A DNA stretch of 45,391 bases from JBBQTQ01 sp038213135 (GCA_038213135.1 JBBQTQ010000007.1:1-45391), one strand, 5' to 3'; positions 7,855 through 16,049 are shown, numbered from the stretch's first letter. A program made the numbers and translations. The notes: generated from the sequence alone by a model not told the origin.

Positions 7855-8016
7855 ACGATCGCCTGCCGCCCACTTCGGACCCCCTGGGGCGCTGCAACGC
7901 TGCGCCATGCGTCGTCCTCAGTCGCACCCGTAGCCTCCGGCTACGAGCGCTCCCTGCGTCCTAGCCTGGCTTGCGTTTCGCGGCCAGGGAACCCGACCTG
8001 GACGACAGGCGATCGT
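7855..8016 (+). repeat. Structured dispersed repeat, copy C (162 bp)
   Basis: The terminal arms are ACGATCGCCTG (7855-7865) and CAGGCGATCGT (8006-8016), a perfect 11-bp inverted repeat unlike the arms of the other copies. The shared core GCGTCGTCCTCAGTCGC leads to a central hairpin CGTAGCC/GGCTACG with loop TCC (7929-7945), then GCTCCCTGCGTCCT. A side hairpin GGCGC/GCGCC lies upstream of the core. The copy occupies almost the whole qcrC-ubiX gap and its last base is the T of the ubiX TTG start codon. Confidence 0.85.
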
Positions 8017-8606
8017 TGCGCGTCTTCCTCGGCATAACCGGCGCCTCCGGGGCGCCCTACGCCGCACGCCTGCTCGAAGCCCTGACCGCCGCGGATTGCG
8101 AGGTCGGAGTCTGCGCGTCGGCCGCCGGGCTCGAGGTGCTCGCGACCGAGCTGTACCGCGACGCGCGGCTCTCTCGCGACGAGACGCTCGCCCGGTTCCT
8201 CGAGCACGGCCGCGGCGGGGCGGTGACCGCGTACGACACGCACGACTGGAAAGCCCCGTACGCGAGCGGTTCCGCCAAGGTCGACGCCTACGTGATCTGC
8301 CCGTGCTCGATGGGCACGCTCGGCACGATCGCGTCCGGGGCGATGTCGAACCTGATCCACCGCGCGGCGAGCGTCGCCATGAAGGAGGGGCGCAAGCTCG
8401 TCCTGATGCCACGCGAGACGCCGCTCTCCGACATCCACCTCGAGAACATGCTGCGAGTGCGGCGCGCGGGGGCCGTGGTTCTCTTCCTGGCGCCGGGCTT
8501 CTACCACGGCGCGGACACGGTCGACGATCTCGTCGACTTCATGGTCGGGCGCTGCCTGGACCAGCTCGGGCTGGAACACGAGCTGGTTCGCCGCTGGGGG
8601 GACTGA
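8016..8606 (+). CDS. ubiX: UbiX flavin prenyltransferase
   Basis: A 196-residue flavoprotein that prenylates FMN to make the cofactor of UbiD-type decarboxylases; the partner ubiD is at 3559. The N-terminus M-R-V-F-L-G-I-T-G-A-S-G is the classic UbiX start, and it fixes the TTG at 8016 although the frame is open to 7971 through repeat C. Other landmarks are the active-site stretch C-P-C-S-M-G-T-L-G-T-I-A-S-G and R-E-T-P-L-S, which binds phosphate of the prenyl donor. The gene lies between the cytochrome complex and ubiE. Its start codon touches the end of repeat copy C and no ribosome site is visible. Confidence 0.93.
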   Translation: MRVFLGITGASGAPYAARLLEALTAADCEVGVCASAAGLEVLATELYRDARLSRDETLARFLEHGRGGAVTAYDTHDWKAPYASGSAKVDAYVICPCSMGTLGTIASGAMSNLIHRAASVAMKEGRKLVLMPRETPLSDIHLENMLRVRRAGAVVLFLAPGFYHGADTVDDLVDFMVGRCLDQLGLEHELVRRWGD

Positions 8607-8635
8607 AACGGCCGTGTCCGCTCCGCCGCCGTTCC

Positions 8636-8715
8636 GGGGACAGGCCCCTCTGGCCTGTTTGCAGGCGCTGCGCTCAGAGGCGCGGCTGTTCGGGACGCGA
8701 CTCGGGGCCTGTCCC
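8636..8715. repeat. Inverted repeat with GGGGACAGGCCCC arms
   Basis: GGGACAGGCCCC (8637-8648) and its complement GGGGCCTGTCCC (8704-8715) enclose 55 bases in the ubiX-ubiE gap. The same GGGACAGGCC word forms the perfect palindrome at 43034-43063. It may be a terminator or a REP-like dispersed element; the long loop fits the latter better. Confidence 0.6.
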
Positions 8716-8750
8716 TTGCCTTTCGCGGACCTCGCCCGCGAGGACGGGTT

Positions 8751-9434
8751 TTGAGCATTCAAACGGGCACTCTTCCTCCCGCCACCGTCCGGTCGATGTT
8801 CGACCGGATCGCGCCCGTTTACGACGCGATGAACCGCGTGATGACCGCCGGGCTCGACCAGCGCTGGCGGCGGCTCGCGGTGCGCGCGGTCGTGCGGCCG
8901 GGGGATCGTGTCCTCGACGCCTGCTGCGGCACCGGCGATCTTGCGATCGCCGCTCGCAACGCGGGCGGCAAGGTCACGGGGCTCGACTTCTCCGCGCGCA
9001 TGCTCGAGCGCGCGCGGCGCAAGGCTCCGCAGATCGAGTGGCTCGAGGGCGACCTGCTCGAGCTTCCGGTCGCGGACGGCTCGTTCGAGTCGGCCACGGT
9101 CGGCTTCGGAGTCCGAAACGTCGCCGATCTCGAAACGGGACTCGCCCAGCTGGCACGCGTGCTCGTGCCGGGCGGCCGGCTCGCGATCCTCGAGATCACG
9201 ACCCCGCAGGGACCGCTCGCGCCGTTCTACCGCCTCTGGTTCGACCGCGTCGTGCCGCTGCTCGGCCGTGTGTTGAAGGGCGGCGCCGCGTACACCTATC
9301 TGCCCGCCAGCGTGCGTCGCTTTCCGGTTCCGGAGGAGCTCGCGCGGCTGCTCCGGGAGGCCGGGTTCGCCGACGTCGGCTACCGACTGCTCGCCGGGGG
9401 CATCGTCGCTCTGCACACTGGTACTCGACAGTGA
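8751..9434 (+). CDS. ubiE: Demethylmenaquinone methyltransferase (UbiE/MenG type)
   Basis: A 227-residue class I SAM-dependent methyltransferase that carries out the last step of menaquinone synthesis, C-methylation of demethylmenaquinone. Landmarks are F-D-R-I-A-P-V-Y-D-A-M-N-R near residue 16-28, the SAM loop D-A-C-C-G-T-G-D-L, G-L-D-F-S-A-R-M-L, and G-F-G-V-R-N-V-A-D, all typical of UbiE. The TTG at 8751 is the first start after the inverted repeat upstream. The stop overlaps the start of the polyprenyl synthase by four bases (GTGA), so the two are translationally coupled. It acts on the prenylated naphthoquinone; the prenyltransferase itself (MenA/UbiA type) is not in this window. Confidence 0.92.
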   Translation: MSIQTGTLPPATVRSMFDRIAPVYDAMNRVMTAGLDQRWRRLAVRAVVRPGDRVLDACCGTGDLAIAARNAGGKVTGLDFSARMLERARRKAPQIEWLEGDLLELPVADGSFESATVGFGVRNVADLETGLAQLARVLVPGGRLAILEITTPQGPLAPFYRLWFDRVVPLLGRVLKGGAAYTYLPASVRRFPVPEELARLLREAGFADVGYRLLAGGIVALHTGTRQ

Positions 9435-10345
9435 GCGTTCTGACCGCCATGCGCGAGGCTCCCGGAGCCGATTCCTTCCTCGACGAGCTCGAGGAGCGCC
9501 TGCAGATCGCGGTTGCGCACAACCCGGGCACGGTCGCCGCCGTCGGGGCAGATGCGCTCGCGGCGGGCGGCAAGCGCCTCCGGCCGCTGCTCGTCTTCCT
9601 CGCCTCGCCGCCGCACTCCGAGCCGCCGACCGCGGCCGGTGTCGCCGTCGAGCTCGTGCACATGGCGACGCTCGTCCACGACGACCTGATCGACGGCGCC
9701 GAGTTTCGCCGCGGCCACAAGGCGGCCTGGACTGCCTACGGCCCGGCCGCCGCGCGCGCTGCCGGCGACTACCTCTTCGCCCGCGCCTTCGCCGAGCTCG
9801 CCGCGACCGGCGACGCCCGCGCTGTCTCGACGCTCGCCGACGCGACCCTCTCGCTCGCCCGCGGCGAGGCTCTGCAGCGGCGCCAGACGCACGATCCGGA
9901 GACCACCGTCGAGAGCTACCTCGAGCGCTGCGCCCTCAAGACCGGGAAGCTCTTCGAGGCGGCCTGCCGTCTCGGCTGCGGCGGCGAGGACACGGCTCTG
10001 CCCGAGTTCGGGCTCGCGCTCGGGATCGCCTTCCAGATCACGGACGACATCCTCGACTGCACGGGCGATACGACCGAGACCGGCAAGATCGCGGGCGTCG
10101 ACCTTCGCGAGGGCACGCCAACGCTGCCGCTGCTGCTCGCCGCCGGGGAAGACGCTGTCGTCCGCGACGCACTCGCCGGAGGCCCGCTCGACGGCGCGCT
10201 CGTCCGCGTCGCCGAGACGGGAGCGCTGGAGCGCTCGCGCCAGGTCGCGCTCGACTACGCGCGGAAAGCTCGTGCCTCGCTCAACGGGCGGCACCGCGAG
10301 GAGCTCGAGGCGCTGACGCACCTCGTCGTGGACCGCGACTCGTGA
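9431..10345 (+). CDS. Polyprenyl (trans-isoprenyl) diphosphate synthase
   Basis: A 304-residue isoprenyl diphosphate synthase that would build the menaquinone side chain from isopentenyl diphosphate. The first Asp-rich motif is H-D-D-L-I-D and the second is F-Q-I-T-D-D-I-L-D; G-G-K-R-L-R-P binds substrate diphosphate. The GTG at 9431 overlaps the ubiE stop; an ATG at 9449 is an alternative. The frame stays open upstream to 8096, but that stretch is the shadow of ubiX and ubiE, not a fusion. It ends in a GTGA overlap with mqnA. Chain length cannot be assigned from sequence by eye. Confidence 0.9.
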   Translation: MSVLTAMREAPGADSFLDELEERLQIAVAHNPGTVAAVGADALAAGGKRLRPLLVFLASPPHSEPPTAAGVAVELVHMATLVHDDLIDGAEFRRGHKAAWTAYGPAAARAAGDYLFARAFAELAATGDARAVSTLADATLSLARGEALQRRQTHDPETTVESYLERCALKTGKLFEAACRLGCGGEDTALPEFGLALGIAFQITDDILDCTGDTTETGKIAGVDLREGTPTLPLLLAAGEDAVVRDALAGGPLDGALVRVAETGALERSRQVALDYARKARASLNGRHREELEALTHLVVDRDS

Positions 10346-11103
10346 TCCGCCTCGGCCGCATCGGCTACGTGAACATGGCGCCGGTCTTCTACCGGCTCGG
10401 CGTGGACGTGGAGGAGGTCGTCGGCGTCCCGACGGAGCTGAACGCGATGCTCGTCGCGGGCGAGCTCGACCTCGCGCCCATCTCGTCGATCGAATACGCG
10501 CGCAACGCCGACACACTGCGGATCCTGCCGCGGCTCTGCGTTTCCTCCGAAGGCGCGGTCGACTCGATCCAGCTCGTCTCGAAGAAGCCGCTCGAGCAGG
10601 TGCGCCGAGTTGCGATCACCCCGGAGTCGGCCACGTCCGTCGTACTGACGAAGGTCCTGCTTCCCGGGGCGGACCACGTGCCGCTCGGCGAGGAGGCCGA
10701 CGCGACCCTCCTGATCGGCGACGCCGCGCTGAAAAGCTCCTTCGAGGACCCGACGCCTCACCACGACCTCGGGCGACTCTGGCTCGAGCGCACGGGCCTG
10801 CCGATGGTCTTTGCGGTCTGGGCCGCGCCCGAGCCGACGCCGCCGGGCCTGACGGCGCTGGAGGACGAGCTCGTCGAATCGGTTAGGCGAGCGCGCGCCG
10901 AGCCCGAGAACCTCGCTTACGAGGCCGCCGAGCGCTACGGCTACCCGGCCGGGTTCCTGGCCCGCTACTTCGAGAAGCTGCGCTACCGGTTCGGCCCGCG
11001 CGAGCGCGCCGGCCTCTACACCTTCCTCGAGATGGCGCGCGACGTGGGCGAGCTCGACGAGGTGCCCGAGCTGCGCTTCGTCCGCGAGACGGTGCCGGCG
11101 TGA
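10342..11103 (+). CDS. mqnA: Chorismate dehydratase (futalosine pathway)
   Basis: A 253-residue periplasmic-binding-protein-fold enzyme. MqnA dehydrates chorismate to 3-[(1-carboxyvinyl)oxy]benzoate, the first committed step of futalosine-type menaquinone synthesis. The N-terminus R-L-G-R-I-G-Y-V-N-M-A-P-V-F-Y and the stretch G-E-L-D-L-A-P-I-S-S-I-E-Y are diagnostic, and L-L-I-G-D-A-A-L matches the family's G-D-x-A-L. The GTG start overlaps the preceding stop (GTGA), and the stop overlaps the next gene the same way. It shows that this organism uses the futalosine rather than the MenFDHCEB route. Confidence 0.93.
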   Translation: MIRLGRIGYVNMAPVFYRLGVDVEEVVGVPTELNAMLVAGELDLAPISSIEYARNADTLRILPRLCVSSEGAVDSIQLVSKKPLEQVRRVAITPESATSVVLTKVLLPGADHVPLGEEADATLLIGDAALKSSFEDPTPHHDLGRLWLERTGLPMVFAVWAAPEPTPPGLTALEDELVESVRRARAEPENLAYEAAERYGYPAGFLARYFEKLRYRFGPRERAGLYTFLEMARDVGELDEVPELRFVRETVPA

Positions 11104-12407
11104 GCACGCGCACCGAGCTCGTCGAGTCGCTGATGGAGCGCTTCCCGCACGTCCCGCCGGAGGCGGTGCTCAAGGAGGACCTGCTGCGCAGTGGGATCGA
11201 CTTCGCCGACTCCGCGCTCAGCGACAACCTCGACGGGGCGGTCAAGCCGAAGTCGTACTTCATCTTCTCGTTCGACCACCAGCCCCTCGCGAACCTCGGC
11301 GAGGCCGCGAACCGCCGCCCGCCGGAGGAGATCGCCCTCACAGGCGGGCCGTACGAGCTGCGCCGAACGATCGTCTCCGTCCGCCTCAATCCGAGCTCGC
11401 CCTACCGCGTCGAGGGCTCGCAGCTCACGCTCGAGGGCCGCCCGGTCGCGGACGTTTCCCTGCCGCCGATGCCCGAGTACTACCGGCACACGCTCGCGAA
11501 CGGGAAGACCGTGATGGAGACGGCGCCGACGATCCAGTGGGGCTACCTGATCTACCTCACCGTGCTCCGGCTCTGCCAGTACTTCGGCGCGAAGGAGGAG
11601 TGCCAGTTCTGCGACATCAACCACAACTGGCGCCAGCACAAGCAGGCGGGCCGTCCCTACACGGGCGTGAAGCCGGTCGAGGACGTGCTGGAGGCGCTGG
11701 CGATCATCGACCAGTACGACACCGAGCACGCGAGCAGGGCGTACACGCTTACCGGCGGCTCGGTCACGAGCAAGGTCGACGGGCTCGAGGAGGCCGACTT
11801 CTACGGCCGCTACGCCCAGGCGATCGAGGAGCGCTTCCCGAACCGCTGGATCGGCAAGCTCGTCGCCCAGGCGCTCCCGCGCGAGGCGGTCGAGCGCTAC
11901 CGCGACTACGGGATCAAGATCTACCACCCGAACTACGAGGTCTGGGACGCGCGCCTGTTCCGGATCATCTGCCCGGGCAAGGAGCGCTACGTCGGCCGCG
12001 AGGAGTGGCACCGCCGGATCCTCGAGGCAGCCGAGGTGCTCGGCCCGCGGCAGGTGATCCCGAACTTCGTCGCCGGCGTCGAGATGGCCAAGCCGCACGG
12101 GTTCGGGACCGTCGACGAGGCGATCGCCAGCACGACTGAAGGGCTCGACTTCTTCATGAGCCGGGGCGTGACGCCGCGCTTCACGACCTGGTGCCCAGAG
12201 CCGGCGACGCCGCTCGGGCGCGACAACCCGGAAGGCGCGCCGCTCGAGTACCACATCCGTTTGCTCGAGACCTACCGGTACACGCTCGAGCGCCACGGTC
12301 TGCAGCCGCCGCCCGGCTACGGGAAGCCGGGCGCAGGCAACGCGGTCTTCTCGGTCAGCTCGTTCATGGACATGCTCGCTCCCGAAGCGGAGGCGGTGCC
12401 GGCGTGA
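11100..12407 (+). CDS. Radical SAM protein at the mqnE position, atypical cysteine spacing
   Basis: A 435-residue protein coupled by four-base overlaps to mqnA and mqnC. The probable 4Fe-4S site is C159, C168 and C171, that is C-x8-C-x2-C, instead of the usual C-x3-C-x2-C that MqnE has. Later blocks look like radical SAM architecture: T-L-T-G-G-S (SAM amino-group site), K-I-Y-H-P-N-Y-E-V-W-D, C-P-G-K-E-R-Y-V-G-R, and P-N-F-V-A-G-V-E-M-A. About 150 residues precede the Cys motif, far more than in MqnE. Position suggests a role in the aminofutalosine step or a related menaquinone reaction, but sequence alone does not show it is MqnE. No separate mqnE, mqnB or mqnD is present. Confidence 0.75.
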   Translation: MSTRTELVESLMERFPHVPPEAVLKEDLLRSGIDFADSALSDNLDGAVKPKSYFIFSFDHQPLANLGEAANRRPPEEIALTGGPYELRRTIVSVRLNPSSPYRVEGSQLTLEGRPVADVSLPPMPEYYRHTLANGKTVMETAPTIQWGYLIYLTVLRLCQYFGAKEECQFCDINHNWRQHKQAGRPYTGVKPVEDVLEALAIIDQYDTEHASRAYTLTGGSVTSKVDGLEEADFYGRYAQAIEERFPNRWIGKLVAQALPREAVERYRDYGIKIYHPNYEVWDARLFRIICPGKERYVGREEWHRRILEAAEVLGPRQVIPNFVAGVEMAKPHGFGTVDEAIASTTEGLDFFMSRGVTPRFTTWCPEPATPLGRDNPEGAPLEYHIRLLETYRYTLERHGLQPPPGYGKPGAGNAVFSVSSFMDMLAPEAEAVPA

Positions 12408-13432
12408 CGCGCATCACCGTCGACGAGGCGGCCGCGCTCTGGCGCGACGCCAGCGACGACGAGCTGAAGCGACTCGCGGGCGAGGTGCGGGCGAAGTGGC
12501 ACCGGCCCGACCATGCGACCTACATGGTCATGCGGATCATCAACTACACGAACGTCTGCGTCGCCCAGTGCGACTACTGCGCCTTCTACGTGCTGCCCCA
12601 GCAGGAGGGCGGCTACGTGCTCTCGCGCGAGCAGGTGTTCGCCAAGATCGACGACCTGCTGGAGGTGGGCGGCGACCTCGTCGCCTTCAACGGCGGCTTC
12701 AACCCGAAGCTGCCGCTCGACTACTACTGCGACCTGTTCGCGGCGGTGCGCGAGCGCTACGGCGACCGGGTGGAGTTCTACGCGCTGACGATCGCGGAGT
12801 TCCTGTACCTCGCCGACCGGGCGGAGCTGAGCTACGCGGACGCGGCTGCGCGGTTGCGCGAGGCGGGCGTCCACTGGGTCACGGGCGGCGGCAGCGAGAT
12901 CCTCACCGAGGACTTCCGCAAGCGGCACGCGAAGTTCAAGTACACGGTCGCCGAGTACTTCGAGGCCCAGCGCGCGATCGTCGAGAGCGGCCTGAAGACG
13001 ACCGCGACGATGGTGATCGGCTTCGACGAAACGCTCGAGGAGAGGCTCGAGCACCTGCAGCGCACGCGCGACTTCCAGGACGAGACCGGCGGTCTCTTCT
13101 CGTTCCTCTGCTGGACGTACAAGCCGTACGGCACCGCCCTCGGCGGCAACGAGGTCTCGGCGCAGGAGTACCGCCGCTGGATCGCGCTCAGCCGGATCTT
13201 CCTCGACAACGTCGAGCACGTGCGCACCTCCGTGCTGACGCAGAACGAGGGCGCGTTCCTTGCGCTCGACTACGGCGCCGACGACTTCGACCTGCCGATC
13301 GAGGACGAGGTGACCCAGAAGGCCGGCGCGCGGATCGACCTCGACCTGGAGTCGCTGCTGGCGATCCCGCGCGGGCTCGGCTACACAGTCGAGTACCGGC
13401 GAGCCGAGCGCCCGGCCGCAGTCGTCGCCTAG
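12404..13432 (+). CDS. mqnC: Dehypoxanthine futalosine cyclase-like radical SAM enzyme
   Basis: A 342-residue radical SAM enzyme. MqnC closes the spiro ring of dehypoxanthine futalosine. The signature I-N-Y-T-N-V-C-V-A-Q-C-D-Y-C-A-F-Y carries C52, C56 and C59 (C-x3-C-x2-C). Further MqnC-like blocks are T-G-G-G-S-E-I-L, T-A-T-M-V-I-G-F-D-E-T, R-D-F-Q-D-E-T-G-G and L-D-N-V-E-H-V. The family block Q-G-G-x-x-P reads F-N-G-G-F-N-P here, and the C-terminus is slightly short, so it is a divergent member. The GTG start overlaps the previous stop. The stop overlaps the stop of the convergent ABC permease by four bases. Confidence 0.82.
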   Translation: MTRITVDEAAALWRDASDDELKRLAGEVRAKWHRPDHATYMVMRIINYTNVCVAQCDYCAFYVLPQQEGGYVLSREQVFAKIDDLLEVGGDLVAFNGGFNPKLPLDYYCDLFAAVRERYGDRVEFYALTIAEFLYLADRAELSYADAAARLREAGVHWVTGGGSEILTEDFRKRHAKFKYTVAEYFEAQRAIVESGLKTTATMVIGFDETLEERLEHLQRTRDFQDETGGLFSFLCWTYKPYGTALGGNEVSAQEYRRWIALSRIFLDNVEHVRTSVLTQNEGAFLALDYGADDFDLPIEDEVTQKAGARIDLDLESLLAIPRGLGYTVEYRRAERPAAVVA

Positions 13433-14223
13433 GCTCCTGCGTCGAGCGAGCCGTCGAGGCGGCCCTGGGAGGCGAGCCGGTCGAAGGTCAGCATCGCGAG
13501 CGTCATCCAGCCGAGCCCGACCGCGAGCTCGAGCGCGGCGTGGCCGACGATGTACGCGGCGCCCGTGCCGTTGAAGACCCCGCGGATCGCGAGCAGGCCG
13601 TTCGTCAGCGGTAGGAAGTGGGAGATCCACTCGAGCACCCGCGGGTAGTAGCCGAGCGGGACGTTCACACCGCAGGCGGCCATCAGTCCGACGTAGGTGA
13701 AGTTGACGACCAGGCTGTTGATGTTGCGGAAGCGGAAGACGATCCCGGCCAGGAGCGTCCCGAAGCAGTACGAGGCGAGCGCGATGATCCCGGTCAGCGG
13801 GAGGATCAGGAGGATCCGCGGCCAGGGCAGCGGCAGCCCGAACAAAGGCCCGGCGATGAAGATCGCGCCGAGCGCGCTGAGCGTCCCGTCGACGGCGAGG
13901 TAGGCGCCGCGTGAGGCGAAGACGAGCATCGGGCTCGACGGGCTGGCGACGAGCAGGGGCAGCGTGCCCGCCCAGCGCTCGGTCGTCGTCATGTTCAGGG
14001 AGAAGACGCCGGTCTGCGCGGCGACGGCGAGTGCGTTGCCGACGAGCAGGAAGTAGGCGGAGCGGTCGTTCGCCACCCGCTCTCCGATCAAGGCGAAGAA
14101 TGAGACCTGTGCGATCACGCGCAGCATCCAGCCGGCCGCCCAGCTGCGCCAGGTGAAGATCGCGCGGTAGTCCGCGTAGCCCGCCGCGAAGGCGCGGCGC
14201 ATCACGTTGAAGGTCGTGCTCAC
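13429..14223 (-). CDS. ABC-2 type transporter permease
   Basis: A 264-residue membrane protein with about six hydrophobic segments, last gene of a three-gene ABC exporter operon on the minus strand. It belongs to the ABC-2 permease superfamily used for export of drugs, lipids or polysaccharides. The GTG at 14223 (V-S-T-T-F-N-V-M-R-R) overlaps the stop of the upstream permease by four bases; longer in-frame extensions are Arg/Pro-rich shadows. T-T-T-E-R-W-A-G-T-L and L-A-S-P-like V-A-S-P-S-S-P in the cytoplasmic loop are typical of the family. It probably pairs with the permease at 14220-14990 as a heterodimer. Substrate is unknown. Confidence 0.82.
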   Translation of the reverse strand: MSTTFNVMRRAFAAGYADYRAIFTWRSWAAGWMLRVIAQVSFFALIGERVANDRSAYFLLVGNALAVAAQTGVFSLNMTTTERWAGTLPLLVASPSSPMLVFASRGAYLAVDGTLSALGAIFIAGPLFGLPLPWPRILLILPLTGIIALASYCFGTLLAGIVFRFRNINSLVVNFTYVGLMAACGVNVPLGYYPRVLEWISHFLPLTNGLLAIRGVFNGTGAAYIVGHAALELAVGLGWMTLAMLTFDRLASQGRLDGSLDAGA

Positions 14224-14990
14224 GCGGTCGCCAGCTCTCCGCTGACCCGCATCCGGCGCAGGACGAGGTGCATGATCCCGCGCCCCGCGGTGAAGCTGAG
14301 CACGCCGAGCAGGAGGATCATCCCGAGCCGCCCCCAGAGGTCGTGGATCGATCCCGCCTTCAGGCACGCGCGCAGGAGATCAGCGCTCCAGGACATGAAG
14401 ACCACCTTCGAAACGGGCTGGATCCAACCGGGCAGCACGGCGACCGGCACGAAGATCCCGCCGAGGACGTAGAACGGGAAGCTCGACGAGTTGGCGAAGG
14501 TGAACGCGTTGCGCGTCATCACGAAGAGGCCCGCGAACGCAACGGCCGTCCCGGCCATCGCGAAGATCGTCGCGAGCAGGGTCAGCGCCAGCTGCCACGG
14601 GTGGTCGAGCGGGATCCCGACCCCGAAGAAGAGCTCGCCGCAGCCCCAGACCTCGAAGAAGCCGACGAGGCCGACGGTCATGATCGCCGAGATCCGGCCG
14701 AGGATCACGAAGGCGAAGTTGGCGGGTGCCGCGAGCACCGGCTCGAGCGTCGCCTGCCAGCGGTCTCCGGTGACAAGCATCCCGCCCTGGAAGAGCGCGA
14801 ACCACCAGAGGGTCATCAGCACCGGAGCCATCAGCGCGTCCGGCTGCAGGTCGTGGCGGCCGCTGTGCCGGACGATCGCCAGGAAGATCAGCGTGAAGAG
14901 AGGTGCGGTGAAGAGCGGGATCAGCGAGTCGGGCTGCGCGCGCAGGATCCGCAGCTCGAGCCGGTAGCCCGCGAGGAACGAGCGAGTCAT
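14220..14990 (-). CDS. ABC-2 type transporter permease
   Basis: A 256-residue permease with about six membrane segments, middle gene of the exporter operon. The N-terminus M-T-R-S-F-L-A-G-Y-R-L-E-L is cytoplasmic. The loop D-R-W-Q-A-T-L-E-P-V-L-A-A-P contains the amphipathic coupling region seen in ABC-2 permeases. The ATG at 14990 overlaps the stop of the ATPase gene by four bases (ATGA), and its own stop overlaps the next permease, so all three are translationally coupled. Two different permeases with one ATPase suggest a heterodimeric pore. Substrate cannot be inferred. Confidence 0.85.
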   Translation of the reverse strand: MTRSFLAGYRLELRILRAQPDSLIPLFTAPLFTLIFLAIVRHSGRHDLQPDALMAPVLMTLWWFALFQGGMLVTGDRWQATLEPVLAAPANFAFVILGRISAIMTVGLVGFFEVWGCGELFFGVGIPLDHPWQLALTLLATIFAMAGTAVAFAGLFVMTRNAFTFANSSSFPFYVLGGIFVPVAVLPGWIQPVSKVVFMSWSADLLRACLKAGSIHDLWGRLGMILLLGVLSFTAGRGIMHLVLRRMRVSGELATA

Positions 14991-15946
14991 ACCGTGAGAC
15001 CCCGGTCGCCGATCAGGTGGACGTAGACCTCCTCGAGGCTCGGCAGCGAGGTCTTGACCGTGGTCACGCCGGCCTCGACGAGGATCTTCAGCACGGTTGC
15101 GGTGACGCCTTCCTCGGCGACCTCGATGCGGGTGCCTCCCTCGGCCTCTGTTACGCCGGCGACGCCGGGCAGCGCGCGGATGTGCTCGAGCACCGCGGCG
15201 GGCGCCGTCTCGACGTCGATCCGCTGGAAGCGCGAGATGACTCTGCCGAGCGAGCGCGGCGACTCGGTTGCGATCAGCTTGCCGCGGTCGATCAGCGTGA
15301 CGCGGTCGCAGACGACCTCGGCCTCGACCATGTCGTGGGTGGCGAGCAGGATCGTGCGGCCCTCGCCGCGGAGCTCTCCGATCAGGGTGCGGAACTCCCT
15401 GGCGGCGATCGGATCCATGCCGGTCGTGGGCTCGTCGAGGAAGAGGACGCGCGCGTCGCCCATCAGGCCGCGGGCGAGGTGGAGCCGCTGCTTCATGCCT
15501 CGCGAGTACTCCTCGACACGCTGGTCGGCTTTGTCGGTGAGGCCGACGCGGTCGAGGAGCTGCTGCGCACGCTCGCGGCCGGCGCGCGAGGGGAGCTTGT
15601 AGAGGGCGCCCCAGTACTCGAGGTTCTGGCGGCCGCTGAGGCGCCAGTAGAGGCCGCGCTCGCCGCCGAAGACGATCCCGATCAGCGGTCGGACGGCCGA
15701 GGTCTCGCGGACGACGTCGTGGCCGAGGACCCGCGCCACGCCCGAGGTCGGAATCAGGACGGTCGAGAGGATCTTGACGAGCGTCGTCTTCCCGGCCCCG
15801 TTCGGGCCGAGCAGGCCGTGGATCTCGCCTTCGGGGATGGTGAGCGAGACGCGGTCGAGGGCCGTGACCGGCCCCTTCGCGCGTGCCCGCTTGCGCCCGC
15901 GCGGCTCGAAGACGCGGGTGATCTCCTGGACCTCGATCGCCTCCAT
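14987..15946 (-). CDS. ABC transporter ATP-binding protein
   Basis: A 319-residue ATPase that powers the two permeases below it. Walker A is G-P-N-G-A-G-K-T-T (about residues 47-55), the signature is Y-S-R-G-M-K-Q-R, Walker B is V-L-F-L-D-E-P-T-T-G-M-D, and the H-loop is A-T-H-D-M. The signature's usual S-G-G is S-R-G, a variant seen in export-type ABC-2 ATPases. A C-terminal domain of about 90 residues resembles the regulatory tail of DrrA/CcmA-like exporters. A basic insert (R-G-R-K-R-A-R-A-K) lies near residue 18. A TAGAAT box sits nine bases before the ATG. Confidence 0.9.
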   Translation of the reverse strand: MEAIEVQEITRVFEPRGRKRARAKGPVTALDRVSLTIPEGEIHGLLGPNGAGKTTLVKILSTVLIPTSGVARVLGHDVVRETSAVRPLIGIVFGGERGLYWRLSGRQNLEYWGALYKLPSRAGRERAQQLLDRVGLTDKADQRVEEYSRGMKQRLHLARGLMGDARVLFLDEPTTGMDPIAAREFRTLIGELRGEGRTILLATHDMVEAEVVCDRVTLIDRGKLIATESPRSLGRVISRFQRIDVETAPAAVLEHIRALPGVAGVTEAEGGTRIEVAEEGVTATVLKILVEAGVTTVKTSLPSLEEVYVHLIGDRGLTV

Positions 15947-15955
15947 TGCGGCGGG

Positions 15956-15961
15956 ATTCTA
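15956..15961 (-). promoter_or_regulatory. -10 box of the ABC exporter operon
   Basis: On the minus strand TAGAAT lies nine bases upstream of the ATG at 15946, giving a near-leaderless transcript for the ATPase-permease-permease operon. No clear -35 was found. Confidence 0.4.
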
Positions 15962-16049
15962 CGAGGCCGAGATGTGTGCCGAGAGTGTGACGATTCGGCC
16001 GCCGCGGCCTTCGCGGCGGCGGGATCGCGCTACGGTCGAGGAGATGCGG

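Noticed and set aside
8096..9430. A 749-residue fusion protein ending in the polyprenyl synthase
   Set aside because: The first 445 residues are an Arg-rich shadow of ubiX and ubiE in another frame; the synthase starts at GTG 9431 with a coupled overlap.
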